Positions 44,179-54,219 of a stretch of 64,000 nucleotides of DNA are shown here, in pieces (the stretch's first letter is position 1; each line of letters opens with the position of its first letter). The translations under genes and the position numbers were made by a program. Origin of the DNA: G963662675 sp963662675 (GTDB lineage Bacteria > Bacteroidota > Bacteroidia > Bacteroidales > Prolixibacteraceae). The DNA lies in contig CAXXHP010000004.1 in assembly GCA_963662675.2 (NCBI GenBank), forward strand, positions 1,178,001-1,242,000, read 5' to 3'. The notes below the pieces were generated by a model. That model was not told the origin of the DNA. It saw nothing but the letters and a program-made list of their open reading frames with translations, and did not search any database.

Positions 44179-46911
44179 TTAGGCTAGTACTTTTAGATCA
44201 AAAATGCTGTTTAAAATCTTTTCAAGCCTTAAATTATGTTGCTTCATTAATCCTCCAGCGGGGCTGCTACTTTCTGAGCGAGAGACTATCTCAAAATTCA
44301 GATGTCCAAGTTTCCTCGAAATGAAAGGCCAGGCCCCCATATTTTCGGGTTCATCCTGAGCCCAAATAATACGTTTTGCTTCTGAGTACTTTGACAATAT
44401 CTCCTCAATTTGCTTTACCGGCATTGGATATAGTTGCTCAACACGTACAATTGCTGTTGAATCATCACCCATATCTATCCGTTTTTTTATCAAATCGTAA
44501 TACAACCGCCCATAAGTAAACACAACTTGTTTTATCTTTTTTGCATCTGAAGTTGCTTTATGGTCATCAATCACCTCATGAAAACCACCTTCAGCCAATT
44601 CTTCTAGTGTACTATTTACCATTGGGTGGCGTAAAAGGCTCTTGGGCGTAAATACGATCATTGGCATTCTTGTCCCCCACTTCATCTGTCTACGTAAAAC
44701 ATGGAACAAATTACCAGGTGTTGTAGGCACAATAACCTGAAAGTTATTATTGGCTGCTAATGTCATAAATCGCTCTATACGACCACTTGAATGCTCCGGC
44801 CCTTGTCCTTCAAAACCATGTGGTAAAAACAATACAAGGTTATTCATCATCCCCCATTTTTCTTCTGCAGAAGTAATATACTGATCAATAATCACCTGAG
44901 CGACATTACTAAAATCACCAAACTGAGCTTCCCAAATTGTCAAGGCATTTGGCTGTGCCATTGCATAACCATATTCAAAGCCCATAACCCCATACTCTGA
45001 CAGGTGTGAATTATAAATGTAAAAAGGAGCCTGGTTCGGAGATATATTTTTTAACGGAAAATATTTTTCATCCATGTCTTCAACAACAAAAACAGCATGC
45101 CGATGAGCAAAAGTTCCCCGTTCAGTATCCTGACCGCTAACCCTTACCGGATGACCTTCATCAAGCAAACTAGCGTAAGCCAGGAGCTCGGCCATTGCCC
45201 AATCCAGTTTATCATCGACAATCATCATTCTGCGATCAGACAAAATCCGGTTTATTTTATTGAAAAATGCTTTATTATCAGGAACCGAATTTACCCTTTC
45301 GGCCAATGCGACCAACTTGTCCCGATCAACTCTTGTATCAATCTTCTGGGTGAGATCAACTTTAGATGGTTTTTGATAGTTTTGGTACTCTTCAACCAAA
45401 AATTTCTTGATTTTCAATTTATCAATTTTTTCAGACTCTTTATATTTTGACTCTAAAAACTCATCAAAGGCAATAACTTCACTTTTCGATTCCTCGTCTG
45501 TCATTATCCCCAGCTTTGCCAATTTTTCAGCATAAATATCTCTTGAATTTTTATGTTTTGAAATCGCTTTATACAATAACGGTTGGGTAAATCGAGGTTC
45601 ATCTCCTTCATTATGTCCGTATTTTCGATAGCATAAAATATCGACAAACACATCTGAATGAAACTGCTGACGGAACTCCATCGCCAGTTCAATTGTGTAG
45701 ATCAATGCTTCAACATCATCTCCATTTACATGAAAAACAGGAGAACGAGTAACCTTAGCTACATCGGTACAATAGGTACTTGAACGTGCATCGAGATAGT
45801 TTGTCGTAAACCCAACCTGATTATTAATGACCAGATGAATTGTACCACCCGTCTTATACCCTTTCAATTGCGACATTTGTATAACCTCATAAACAACACC
45901 CTGCGCAGCAATAGCAGCATCGCCGTGAATAACAATGGGCGCAATTTTATTATAGTCACCTTGATACAAAGAATCGGTACGTGAACGAGACATTCCCTGC
46001 ACCAACGTCGCTACTGCTTCCAAATGAGAAGGATTTGGGACAAGACTAAGCTTTATTTTCTTACCCGTATCCGATTCAATCACATTTTCAAATCCCAGAT
46101 GATATTTTACATCACCAAGCGAAATCCCTTCTTCGTATTCTGTCCCATAAAATTCTTTGAAAAGACTCTCATATGGTTTATCCATGATATTGCCCAACAC
46201 GTTCAATCTCCCTCGATGAGCCATCCCTATAATATATTCTTCAATCCCAAGCTTTGCCCCTTGTTCTATCACAGCATCCAAGGCAGGAATAAGAGCCTCA
46301 GCCCCTTCGAGTGAAAAACGTTTTTGTCCAACAAACTTTTTATGGATAAAACTTTCAAACCCAACAGCGATTTTCAAATGATAAAAAACATGTTTGCGTT
46401 CCTTGTCGGTAAATGGCTGTGAATTTTTAGTACTCTCCATCTTCCGTTGAAGCCATTGTACTATCTCAGGATTTCGCATATAGATATACTCAACTCCTAT
46501 TGAATCACAATATGTTTCTTCAAGGTGAGAAATAATATCTTTTAGCTTAGCTGCACCAATGCCAATATTGTTTCCAGCCTGAAAAACGGTGTCAAGATCT
46601 TTTTCACTTAACCCGAAATTTTCAAGACCCAATGTTGGGAAATACTGTCTTCTGGCTCTTACCGGGTTTGTTTTAGTAAACAAATGCCCCCGCAGACGAT
46701 AACCATTGATAAGGTTTATTATCGCAAATTCCTTATCAATATTGCTTTGCGAAACTGCAGAAGCACCCTGATAATTTGTTCTTGCCAGTTCAAAACCTTT
46801 AAAAAAGTTCTTCCAGCTTTCTGCTACACTATCAGGATCATTTAGATATCCCTGATAAAGTTCATCAATAACTGCAATCTCCTGATTGCCTACTTGCGAA
46901 AACTTATCCAT
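44179..46911 (-). CDS. sucA: 2-oxoglutarate dehydrogenase E1
   Basis: 910 residues, normal length. The N-terminus carries LYQGYLNDPDSVAESWKNFF, the E2-binding segment of the family. Thiamine-diphosphate and active-site motifs include IIGMAHRGRLNVL, LVPNPSHLEAV, HGDAAIAAQGVVYE, GYKTGGTIHLVINNQVGFTT and YCRKYGHNEGDEPRFTQP. It decarboxylates 2-oxoglutarate and hands succinyl to OdhB. It starts a sucA-odhB operon. A 7-bp dyad (46996-47019) lies about 85 bases upstream of its start and might be an operator. Confidence 0.96.
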   Translation of the reverse strand: MDKFSQVGNQEIAVIDELYQGYLNDPDSVAESWKNFFKGFELARTNYQGASAVSQSNIDKEFAIINLINGYRLRGHLFTKTNPVRARRQYFPTLGLENFGLSEKDLDTVFQAGNNIGIGAAKLKDIISHLEETYCDSIGVEYIYMRNPEIVQWLQRKMESTKNSQPFTDKERKHVFYHLKIAVGFESFIHKKFVGQKRFSLEGAEALIPALDAVIEQGAKLGIEEYIIGMAHRGRLNVLGNIMDKPYESLFKEFYGTEYEEGISLGDVKYHLGFENVIESDTGKKIKLSLVPNPSHLEAVATLVQGMSRSRTDSLYQGDYNKIAPIVIHGDAAIAAQGVVYEVIQMSQLKGYKTGGTIHLVINNQVGFTTNYLDARSSTYCTDVAKVTRSPVFHVNGDDVEALIYTIELAMEFRQQFHSDVFVDILCYRKYGHNEGDEPRFTQPLLYKAISKHKNSRDIYAEKLAKLGIMTDEESKSEVIAFDEFLESKYKESEKIDKLKIKKFLVEEYQNYQKPSKVDLTQKIDTRVDRDKLVALAERVNSVPDNKAFFNKINRILSDRRMMIVDDKLDWAMAELLAYASLLDEGHPVRVSGQDTERGTFAHRHAVFVVEDMDEKYFPLKNISPNQAPFYIYNSHLSEYGVMGFEYGYAMAQPNALTIWEAQFGDFSNVAQVIIDQYITSAEEKWGMMNNLVLFLPHGFEGQGPEHSSGRIERFMTLAANNNFQVIVPTTPGNLFHVLRRQMKWGTRMPMIVFTPKSLLRHPMVNSTLEELAEGGFHEVIDDHKATSDAKKIKQVVFTYGRLYYDLIKKRIDMGDDSTAIVRVEQLYPMPVKQIEEILSKYSEAKRIIWAQDEPENMGAWPFISRKLGHLNFEIVSRSESSSPAGGLMKQHNLRLEKILNSIFDLKVLA

Positions 46912-46995
46912 AATTATGACAATAGGTTAATCGGTATGTAATGATTAATTATAGAATCTTTAACAAATGCCTTTTTCTAAAGTTTATGGTGAACG

Positions 46996-47019
46996 CCCAA
47001 TTTGACTGTAATAATTGGG
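46996..47019. promoter_or_regulatory. possible operator dyad in the sucA/hydrolase divergent region
   Basis: CCCAATT and AATTGGG form a perfect 7-bp inverted repeat with a 10-base spacer, a size suited to a dimeric regulator. Nothing identifies the protein, and chance is possible. Confidence 0.3.
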
Positions 47020-47172
47020 TTGCACCTCCCATTCGAATAGAAAAAACAAACAGATTGAAAATTTACTTAATTAACCTCTATTAAACAACTAACACAAAAC
47101 ACTAAATTTGTACTTTTCACGAAGAAACTGAGAATCAACCAAAGAAGTAAAACTAAAGGAAAAATTGCCCAC

Positions 47173-48174
47173 ATGAAGAAACTGCACCGAAGACTAATTA
47201 TATTACTCGTAATTCTAATTGGCATGAATATATTTTATTTTTCAGGATCACATCCTTCAAAACCAATATTAGACAATACGCTGCCTACAATAACAGTTGA
47301 AGTGGATCAACTCGATCAATTTATTGCAGAAAAGGAATCTGCATTTCCAGTAAAACAAGATAATGAAAGTAAGATAGTATGGGATAATGATAGCTTGAAA
47401 ACCAAAACAGAGTATTGCCTTTTATATTTGCATGGCTTTTCAGCCTCGGGATATGAAGGCTACCCCACACATGTAAACTTTGCCAGTCAATTTCATGCCA
47501 ATACCTATATCCCCAGAATGGCCTCCCATGGCCTTGGTGTTTTAGAGCCCTTACTTGACATGACTCCTGACAATCTTTATGAATCGGCAAAAGAAGCTTT
47601 ACAAATTGCTCGCCTTTTAGGCGACAAAGTGATTATTATGAGCACATCGACAGGTGGAACGCTTTCTTTAAAATTGGCCGCAGAATTCCCTGAATTGATA
47701 AATGGACTTCTCATGTTTTCACCAAACATACAAATTAACAATAGTGCCGCATTTTTACTTTCAAAACCGTGGGGTTTAGAAATCATCAGAAAAGTCTACA
47801 ATGGGAAATACCGTTATATGAACGAGAATTTGCAAGATGAGGAATGTGATTACTGGAATTGCTTTTATCGACTTGAAGCCATTGTTTACTTACAGCAGCT
47901 CATTGAGGCAACAATGACCACGAATATTTTTAATCGAATAAAAATTCCCGTTTTTCTAGGCTATTACTATCTTGATGAAACACATCAAGACGAGGTAGTC
48001 CGGGTAGATGCAATGCTGGATATGTTTAACCAGCTGGGGACCCCGGATAATTTGAAACAAAAGCAGGCATTTGATGCGGGAGCTCATGTGATTGGCTGCG
48101 AAATGTTCTCAAAAACTCAACCTGAAGTAGAACAAGCATGCATTGAGTTTGCAAAGAATATTATTGGCATGTAA
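47173..48174 (+). CDS. alpha/beta hydrolase with N-terminal membrane anchor or signal
   Basis: 333 residues. A basic start and hydrophobic segment (about 7-25) export or anchor the protein. The oxyanion region is LLYLHGFSASGYEG. The nucleophile motif is STSTGG (about 156-161) in place of the classic GxSxG, so Ser158 is the likely nucleophile. The charge relay is likely Asp in YYLDETHQDEV and His in GAHVIGCEM. The relatives include carboxylesterases and lipases of the periplasm. A TAAATTTG element (47103-47110) is a good -7 box 62 bases before the start. Confidence 0.82.
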   Translation: MKKLHRRLIILLVILIGMNIFYFSGSHPSKPILDNTLPTITVEVDQLDQFIAEKESAFPVKQDNESKIVWDNDSLKTKTEYCLLYLHGFSASGYEGYPTHVNFASQFHANTYIPRMASHGLGVLEPLLDMTPDNLYESAKEALQIARLLGDKVIIMSTSTGGTLSLKLAAEFPELINGLLMFSPNIQINNSAAFLLSKPWGLEIIRKVYNGKYRYMNENLQDEECDYWNCFYRLEAIVYLQQLIEATMTTNIFNRIKIPVFLGYYYLDETHQDEVVRVDAMLDMFNQLGTPDNLKQKQAFDAGAHVIGCEMFSKTQPEVEQACIEFAKNIIGM

Positions 48175-48240
48175 ACAAACTCACTTTAAAATAAAGATGG
48201 CATAAGTTTCAATATTTCCATCAGCTCTATTAAAAAATCT

Positions 48241-48248
48241 TATTTTTG
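48241..48248 (+). promoter_or_regulatory. putative -7 promoter element of prfC
   Basis: TATTTTTG matches TAnnTTTG and lies 17 bases before the prfC start codon. The -33 region is not clear. Confidence 0.5.
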
Positions 48249-48265
48249 CAGCTCAATTTTTTACT

Positions 48266-49840
48266 ATGGGCTTTTTAGAAGAAATAAAACGAAGAAGGAC
48301 TTTTGGGATTGTTAGTCATCCAGATGCCGGAAAAACTACACTAACGGAGAAATTATTGCTTTTTGGTGGAGCAATCCGCGTTGCTGGAGCTGTGAAAAGT
48401 AACAAAATAAAGAAAGGAGCCACTTCCGACTTTATGGAGATAGAACGCCAGCGTGGTATTTCAGTTGCAACTTCTGTTATGGGCTTTGAATATCGAAACT
48501 ATAAAGTAAATATTCTAGATACTCCGGGGCATCAGGATTTTCAAGAAGATACCTTTCGCACACTGACTGCTGTTGATAGCGTAATAATTGTAATTGATGC
48601 AGCGAAAGGGGTTGAACCACAAACAGAAAAGCTCATGAATGTTTGCCGGATGAGAAAAACTCCGGTAATTGTTTTTGTCAATAAATTAGACCGTCCGGCA
48701 AAAGATACTTTTAGCCTGCTTGATGAAATTGAAGAACAACTAAAAATAAAGACACGCCCTCTAAGTTGGCCTATCAATAGTGGCCCCGACTTTAAAGGAG
48801 TGTATAATATTTACAATAAAAGTCTAAACCTTTTTAATGCCAACGTACAGGAAATTGAAAAAGGATTTCTTTTTGAGGACATCAATGATCCGAAACTTGA
48901 AGAGCATATTGGAGACGATGCAAATGAACTCCGTGAAGAATATGAATTGGTAGAAGGCGTTTATCCTGAATTTGATGTGAATGAATACCTATCAGGCAAT
49001 CTTGCTCCAGTCTTTTTTGGAAGTGCTCTTTACAACTTTGGTGTTCAAGAATTGCTAGACACCTTTGTTGAAATTGCCCCAAGCCCAAAACCAAGCTTCA
49101 CTGAGGAGCGAGAAATAAAACCAGAAGAATCTACCTTCAGCGGTTTTATCTTTAAGATACATGCGAACATTGACCCAAATCATAGAAGTAGGCTTGCGTT
49201 TGTAAAAATATGCTCGGGGAAATTCGTCCGCAACAATGTATACAAACATATCCGCTCCGGAAAAAACATACGAATATCAAGTCCTACAGCCTTTATGGCT
49301 GATCAGAAGGAAGTGATAGAAGAAGCTTATCCTGGCGATATTGTTGGGTTCCCAGACACTGGAAATTTCATCATCGGAGATACAGTAACTTCAGGTGAGG
49401 AGATCCATTTTAAAGGCTTACCAAGTTTTAGTCCTGAATTATTCCGGTATATTGAAAATGCCGATCCAATGAAGTCTAAACAACTCGCAAAAGGAATCGA
49501 CCAGTTAATGGAAGAAGGCGTTGCCCAATTGTTCACAAACCAATTCAACGGGCGAAAAATTATTGGCACAGTCGGTCAACTTCAATTTGAAGTTATTCAA
49601 TATCGTCTGGAACATGAATATAATGCAAAATGTCGTTTTGAAAACCTATCAATGTACAAAGCTTGTTGGATAGAATGCAATGACGATAAAATGCTACGCG
49701 AATTTAAAAAGCGTAAACATCAAAAAATGGCCACTGACAAACGAGGTCGAGATGTATTCATGGCAGACTCATCCTTTATACTACAAATGGCACAAGATGA
49801 GTTTAAAGACATAAAATTTCACTTTTCAAACGAATTTTAA
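48266..49840 (+). CDS. prfC: peptide chain release factor 3
   Basis: 524 residues. The translational GTPase motifs are G1 SHPDAGKTT, G2 QRGISVATSV, G3 DTPGHQDF and G4 VNKLDRPAKD. Length and the KKGATSDFMEIERQRG stretch identify RF3 rather than EF-G or TypA. It recycles RF1 and RF2 from terminated ribosomes. It is followed 41 bases later by the UPF0316 gene, possibly on the same transcript. Confidence 0.96.
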   Translation: MGFLEEIKRRRTFGIVSHPDAGKTTLTEKLLLFGGAIRVAGAVKSNKIKKGATSDFMEIERQRGISVATSVMGFEYRNYKVNILDTPGHQDFQEDTFRTLTAVDSVIIVIDAAKGVEPQTEKLMNVCRMRKTPVIVFVNKLDRPAKDTFSLLDEIEEQLKIKTRPLSWPINSGPDFKGVYNIYNKSLNLFNANVQEIEKGFLFEDINDPKLEEHIGDDANELREEYELVEGVYPEFDVNEYLSGNLAPVFFGSALYNFGVQELLDTFVEIAPSPKPSFTEEREIKPEESTFSGFIFKIHANIDPNHRSRLAFVKICSGKFVRNNVYKHIRSGKNIRISSPTAFMADQKEVIEEAYPGDIVGFPDTGNFIIGDTVTSGEEIHFKGLPSFSPELFRYIENADPMKSKQLAKGIDQLMEEGVAQLFTNQFNGRKIIGTVGQLQFEVIQYRLEHEYNAKCRFENLSMYKACWIECNDDKMLREFKKRKHQKMATDKRGRDVFMADSSFILQMAQDEFKDIKFHFSNEF

Positions 49841-49881
49841 TTCGGTGATTATTTTTTATCTTTCGTAAAAATATTGAAGAA

Positions 49882-50451
49882 ATGGCTGATTTATATCAAT
49901 CCGATTTGTTTTCATATTTAATACTACCTCTACTCATATTCTTTGCTCGAATAAGTGATGTAACCATTGGCACTCTTCGCATTGTCATGGTTTCCAAAGG
50001 TCAAAAACTGATTGCTCCGCTTCTTGGATTTTTCGAGGTAGTTATCTGGTTGGTCACAATGAGTAAAATTATACAAAACATAGACAATTGGGTTGCCTAT
50101 ATTGCTTATGGGGCAGGTTTTGCCACAGGAAATTACATAGGCCTAATTATTGAAGAAAAACTTGCTGTCGGAATCATAAAACTACAAATTATTACACGGG
50201 CAAATGCAGATAATCTAATTTCGAAACTGAGAGAACAAGGCTACGGAATAACATATCACGAAGCTTGTGGCGCAAAAGAGAAAGTTGCTGTAATATACTC
50301 TATTATAAAGAGATCAGACATGAAACAAGTGGTTGATATTATCAGCACATACAACCCTAACGCATTCTATTCAGTTGAAGATGTCAAGTTTGTGAGCAAA
50401 GGAGTTTATCCCTCCGTTACTCCTATGCAACATTGGAAGAAAGGGAAATAA
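49882..50451 (+). CDS. UPF0316 (DUF2179/DUF5698) membrane protein
   Basis: 189 residues. Three hydrophobic segments (about 10-32, 42-62 and 70-90) include FARISDVTIGTLRIVMVSKG and GFFEVVIWL, both typical of UPF0316 proteins. The C-terminal soluble part (about 100-180) is a DUF2179 domain with LISKLREQGYGITYHEACG. DUF2179 domains are thought to bind small ligands or nucleotides; the role is unproven. It lies just after prfC. Confidence 0.88.
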   Translation: MADLYQSDLFSYLILPLLIFFARISDVTIGTLRIVMVSKGQKLIAPLLGFFEVVIWLVTMSKIIQNIDNWVAYIAYGAGFATGNYIGLIIEEKLAVGIIKLQIITRANADNLISKLREQGYGITYHEACGAKEKVAVIYSIIKRSDMKQVVDIISTYNPNAFYSVEDVKFVSKGVYPSVTPMQHWKKGK

Positions 50452-50621
50452 AAACGTTAAGTTCAGCACTTATTATCTATCCCTATATGGGACTAACGAT
50501 CTCATCTGGTTATCACTAAAAAAAACTAGAAACACGTGCCATTTCTTAAATAAAATTGTGATCTTTGCCCCTAGTAAAAGCCTCTCATTATTAATGCCAT
50601 CATTACATAAAATTATAGCAT

Positions 50622-51791
50622 ATGTTTAAGATTCAAACCTTAAATAAAATCGACCCAATTGGGTTGAAGAATTTCGAGTTAGACAAGTATGAAATCGCTA
50701 GTGAATTTCAAAATCCAGATGCAATAATTGTTAGAAGCCAGGCCATGCACGACATGGAACTCCCTAAGAGCTTAAGCGCTATTGCAAGGGCTGGAGCTGG
50801 AGTAAACAATATTCCTATTGATAAATGTACCAATAGTGGAATTGTTGTTTTCAATACCCCCGGTGCAAATGCTCATGCAGTGAAAGAACTTGCAATTGCA
50901 GGATTATTACTTTCATCGCGCGGTATTGCTCAATCTATTGAATGGGCTAAAACATTAATCGGAAAAGGAGATGAAGTTCCTGCGTTGGTTGAAGCTGGCA
51001 AAAAGAACTTTGGGGGTAACGAAATTCGTGGAAAAAAACTTGCTGTAATAGGACTAGGAGCTATTGGAGTACTAATTGCCAATGCAGCCCAAGCTTTAGG
51101 CATGGAAGTATTAGGGTATGACCCATACATTTCTGTTAAACATGCATGGAAACTTAGCCGTAACGTAAAAAGGGCTGAAGGTATTGAAGTGCTACTTTCA
51201 AATGCTGACTACGTTTCAATAAATATCCCTCAAACGCCAGAAACCAAAGGCTATATCAACAAAGATAAGTTGGGTATGATGAAAGATGGTGTTCGTATTC
51301 TAAATTTCGCTCGTGGAGGTCTTGTCAATAATGCAGACATGAAAGCGGCTCTTGAATCGGGAAAAGTTAATTGCTATGTCACCGATTTCCCAGATGAAGA
51401 AGCGTTAAAAATGAAGAACGTTATCGCCATTCCTCATCTTGGTGCATCAACCGAAGAATCTGAAACAAACTGTGCGATCATGGCCGTTGATCAGGTTCGC
51501 GATTACCTTGAAAAAGGGAATATCGTAAACTCGGTAAACTTCCCTGAAGCAGAAATGGAACGCAATGGAGGTCCACGAATAATTATTGCAAACAAAAACA
51601 TACCGAACATGGTAAGTCAAATCTCCAGCCTACTTGCTTCAGAAAGTATTAACATTGCAAACATGTTAAATAAGAACAAAGCAGATATTGCCTATAACAT
51701 TATTGATATTGACGGTCCGATTCCTTCGAACCAACTTGAAGAAAAACTCTTATCTATTGAAGGAGTTATTATGGTTCGGATAATCGCCTAA
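50622..51791 (+). CDS. serA: D-3-phosphoglycerate dehydrogenase-type 2-hydroxyacid dehydrogenase
   Basis: 389 residues. The NAD-binding motif is GLGAIG at 144-149, with Asp in LGYDPY as the adenine-ribose ligand. The catalytic set is the Arg in NFARGGLVNN, an acidic residue in the DFPDEE region, and the His in IPHLGAST. A C-terminal ACT-like part (about 310-389) suits serine feedback. It starts serine synthesis from 3-phosphoglycerate. No serC is adjacent, unlike in many relatives. A strong terminator follows. Confidence 0.9.
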   Translation: MFKIQTLNKIDPIGLKNFELDKYEIASEFQNPDAIIVRSQAMHDMELPKSLSAIARAGAGVNNIPIDKCTNSGIVVFNTPGANAHAVKELAIAGLLLSSRGIAQSIEWAKTLIGKGDEVPALVEAGKKNFGGNEIRGKKLAVIGLGAIGVLIANAAQALGMEVLGYDPYISVKHAWKLSRNVKRAEGIEVLLSNADYVSINIPQTPETKGYINKDKLGMMKDGVRILNFARGGLVNNADMKAALESGKVNCYVTDFPDEEALKMKNVIAIPHLGASTEESETNCAIMAVDQVRDYLEKGNIVNSVNFPEAEMERNGGPRIIIANKNIPNMVSQISSLLASESINIANMLNKNKADIAYNIIDIDGPIPSNQLEEKLLSIEGVIMVRIIA

Positions 51792-51810
51792 AAGGTGATG
51801 AGAAATATAA

Positions 51811-51864
51811 AAAAGAATACCGACTACGTTAAGCATTTTGCTAAACTGGTCGGTATTCTTTTTT
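51811..51864 (+). terminator. intrinsic terminator of serA
   Basis: A perfect 14-bp stem (AAAAGAATACCGAC with GTCGGTATTCTTTT) with a 24-base loop and a six-T run begins 19 bases after the stop. Confidence 0.88.
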
Positions 51865-51890
51865 ACGACCTACTTTTATTTGAAAAATTA

Positions 51891-51898
51891 TATTTTTG
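51891..51898 (+). promoter_or_regulatory. putative -7 promoter element of the transketolase gene
   Basis: TATTTTTG fits TAnnTTTG and lies 47 bases before the transketolase start. No matching -33 box is seen. Confidence 0.45.
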
Positions 51899-51945
51899 CA
51901 GACAATGTTTTTGAAAGATTCATTTCTTATAAAAAATAAAAAATC

Positions 51946-53973
51946 ATGAGTAACAAGTTAATTGAAAAAGCAGCAGATAATATTCGTATTCTCTCTGCGG
52001 CAATGGTTGAACAGGCAAATTCAGGTCATCCCGGCGGTGCAATGGGCGGTGCTGATTTTGTAAGTGTATTATATTCAGAATTTCTGAATTATGACCCAAG
52101 TGATATGACTTGGATTAACCGCGACAGGTTCTTTCTTGATCCTGGTCACATGTCTCCAATGTTGTATTCAACTCTGGCCTTAACCGGAAAATACAGCATG
52201 GAAGATTTGGCAAACTTTCGTCAATGGGGAAGTGTAACTCCAGGTCACCCGGAAGTTGATGTTGAGCGCGGAGTTGAAAACACATCCGGTCCACTTGGGC
52301 AAGGACATGTAATGGCAGTAGGTGCTGCAATTGCAGAACGTTTTCTTGTAGATCGTTTTGGAGAATGGATGGCTCACAAAACTTATGCTTTTATTTCTGA
52401 TGGCGGTATTCAGGAAGAAATTTCACAAGGAGCTGGTCGTATAGCAGGATTCTTAGGCTTAAATAACCTAGTTATGTTTTACGACTCAAATGATATTCAA
52501 CTTTCCACTGAAACACAAGATGTTACAAGCGAAGATACCGCGAAAAAATATGAAGCTTGGGGATGGAAAGTTATAACCATCGAAGGAAATGATGTTGCTG
52601 CAATTCGTTCAGCTATTCAAGAAGCCAATGCAGAAAAAGAAAGACCTACCTTGATTATTGGGAAAACAGTAATGGGCAAAGGGGCTGTTTCTGAAGCCGG
52701 AGAAAGCTACGAGCGTAAATGCTCTACACACGGACAGCCATTAAGTGCAGCAGGTGCTTCGTTCGCTAAAACTGTTGAAAACCTAGGAGGTAATCCAGAA
52801 AACCCATTCGTCATTTTTAATGAAGTTCAGGAATTCTTCAGTACAAGAAAACAAGAGCTAATCAAAGCTGCAACGGTTAAAAAAGCTGAGCAAGCAGCTT
52901 GGGCAAAAGCAAACCCTGAATTAGCAACTAAACTTGAAAAATTCTTTTCAAAGGAAGTTCCAGCATTTGATTTCACTAAAATATCTCAAAAAGCAGATAG
53001 TGCAACACGTGGTGCATCAGCAACCGTATTAGCTGCATTTGCCGAAGGAATTGAGAACATGGTAGTTTCTTCTGCCGATTTATCTAACTCAGATAAAACT
53101 GATGGATTCTTGAATAAAACTACAGCCTTCAAAAAAGGTGATTTCAGTGGCGCATTCTTCCAAGCAGGTGTTTGTGAATTAACAATGGCTTGTATCATGA
53201 ACGGAATGGCACTACACGGTGGTATAATCCCTGTTTGTGCAACCTTCTTTGTATTCTCTGATTACATGAAACCTGCTATTCGTATGGCTGCACTAATGCA
53301 AATTCCTGTTAAATATGTGTGGACTCACGATGCATTCCGTGTTGGAGAAGATGGACCAACCCATCAACCAATTGAGCAAGAAGCACAAATTCGCTTGATG
53401 GAAAAACTTCAAAACCACCATGGCGAAAATTCAATGTTAGTGTTACGCCCTGCAGATGCTGAGGAAGCAACTGTATCTTGGAAAATGGCATTGGAGAATA
53501 TATCTACACCAACCGGACTCATCTTTTCTCGTCAGAACATCAAAAATCTGCCTGCAAAGACTGACCGTTACAGCGAAGCATTGCAAGCTGAAAAAGGTGC
53601 ATATATCGTTACCGACTGCGAAGGCACTCCTGACATTATCTTATTAGCAAGTGGCTCCGAAGTAAGCACATTGGTGGCTGGTGCCGAGTTACTCGAAAAA
53701 GACGGAGTAAAATGTAGAATTGTATCAGTTCCTTCAGAAGGTCTTTTCCGGAAACAGTGTACAGAATATCAATCGAACGTTCTTCCTGCAGGAGTGAAAA
53801 AGTTTGGTTTAACTGCCGGATTGCCTGTTAATTTAGAAGGATTAGTTGGTGCAGACGGTAAAGTATTTGGCCTTGATTCATTCGGATTCTCTGCTCCATA
53901 TACTGTTTTAGACGAAAAACTTGGATTCAATGCACCAAATGTATACAAACAAGTAAAAGAAGTATTAGCATAG
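51946..53973 (+). CDS. tkt: transketolase
   Basis: 675 residues, full length. The N-terminal thiamine-diphosphate domain has HPGGAMGGADF, GPLGQGHVMAVGAA and FISDGGIQEEISQGAG with NLVMFYDSND for the Mg-diphosphate site. The pyrimidine domain has VCATFFVFSDYMKPAIRMAALM and TWTHDAF-type VWTHDAFRVGEDGPTHQPIEQ. The C-terminal domain ends the protein. It moves two-carbon units between sugars in the pentose phosphate pathway. It is encoded as one chain, not the split TktA/TktB form some relatives carry. Confidence 0.96.
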   Translation: MSNKLIEKAADNIRILSAAMVEQANSGHPGGAMGGADFVSVLYSEFLNYDPSDMTWINRDRFFLDPGHMSPMLYSTLALTGKYSMEDLANFRQWGSVTPGHPEVDVERGVENTSGPLGQGHVMAVGAAIAERFLVDRFGEWMAHKTYAFISDGGIQEEISQGAGRIAGFLGLNNLVMFYDSNDIQLSTETQDVTSEDTAKKYEAWGWKVITIEGNDVAAIRSAIQEANAEKERPTLIIGKTVMGKGAVSEAGESYERKCSTHGQPLSAAGASFAKTVENLGGNPENPFVIFNEVQEFFSTRKQELIKAATVKKAEQAAWAKANPELATKLEKFFSKEVPAFDFTKISQKADSATRGASATVLAAFAEGIENMVVSSADLSNSDKTDGFLNKTTAFKKGDFSGAFFQAGVCELTMACIMNGMALHGGIIPVCATFFVFSDYMKPAIRMAALMQIPVKYVWTHDAFRVGEDGPTHQPIEQEAQIRLMEKLQNHHGENSMLVLRPADAEEATVSWKMALENISTPTGLIFSRQNIKNLPAKTDRYSEALQAEKGAYIVTDCEGTPDIILLASGSEVSTLVAGAELLEKDGVKCRIVSVPSEGLFRKQCTEYQSNVLPAGVKKFGLTAGLPVNLEGLVGADGKVFGLDSFGFSAPYTVLDEKLGFNAPNVYKQVKEVLA

Positions 53974-53991
53974 ACTATCTATACATTATTG

Positions 53992-54030
53992 AATAGGCTG
54001 CTTATCGATGATAAGCAGCCTATTTTTTTG
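53992..54030 (+). terminator. intrinsic terminator of the transketolase gene
   Basis: A perfect 15-bp stem (AATAGGCTGCTTATC with GATAAGCAGCCTATT), a 3-base loop and a seven-T run make this one of the strongest terminators in the window. Confidence 0.93.
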
Positions 54031-54125
54031 CTCTACCTCTCCCATTATCAACTTTTTCCATAAACTAACACAACCATCTTTTAACAGAGTTTAACAAATT
54101 TTTACCCTATTTCACTGATTGTGAA

Positions 54126-54142
54126 CGTATATTTGTAATACG
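54126..54142 (+). promoter_or_regulatory. -7 promoter element inside a short dyad
   Basis: TATATTTG (54128-54135) matches TAnnTTTG. It is embedded in the inverted repeat CGTAT/ATACG (54126-54130 and 54138-54142), so a bound protein could block it. It precedes the candidate small RNA. Confidence 0.5.
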
Positions 54143-54217
54143 TTTTTTTTCATAAGTTTAGGTTTAGTTAGGTTAGTTAGTTTAGTGAGAAAAGGTAGGT
54201 CAGAGGATCTACCTTTT
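54142..54217 (+). ncRNA. candidate small RNA of about 75 nt
   Basis: A promoter-like box is followed about 55 bases later by a hairpin AAAAGGTAG/CTACCTTTT (54190-54198 and 54209-54217) and a T-rich tail, with no credible coding sequence in between. The body is a run of GTTTAG/GTTAG-like units (54156-54185), unusual and quasi-repetitive. It could instead be a leader with an attenuator for the sigma-factor gene 316 bases downstream. I recognise no known RNA family. Confidence 0.4.
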
Positions 54218-54219
54218 TA

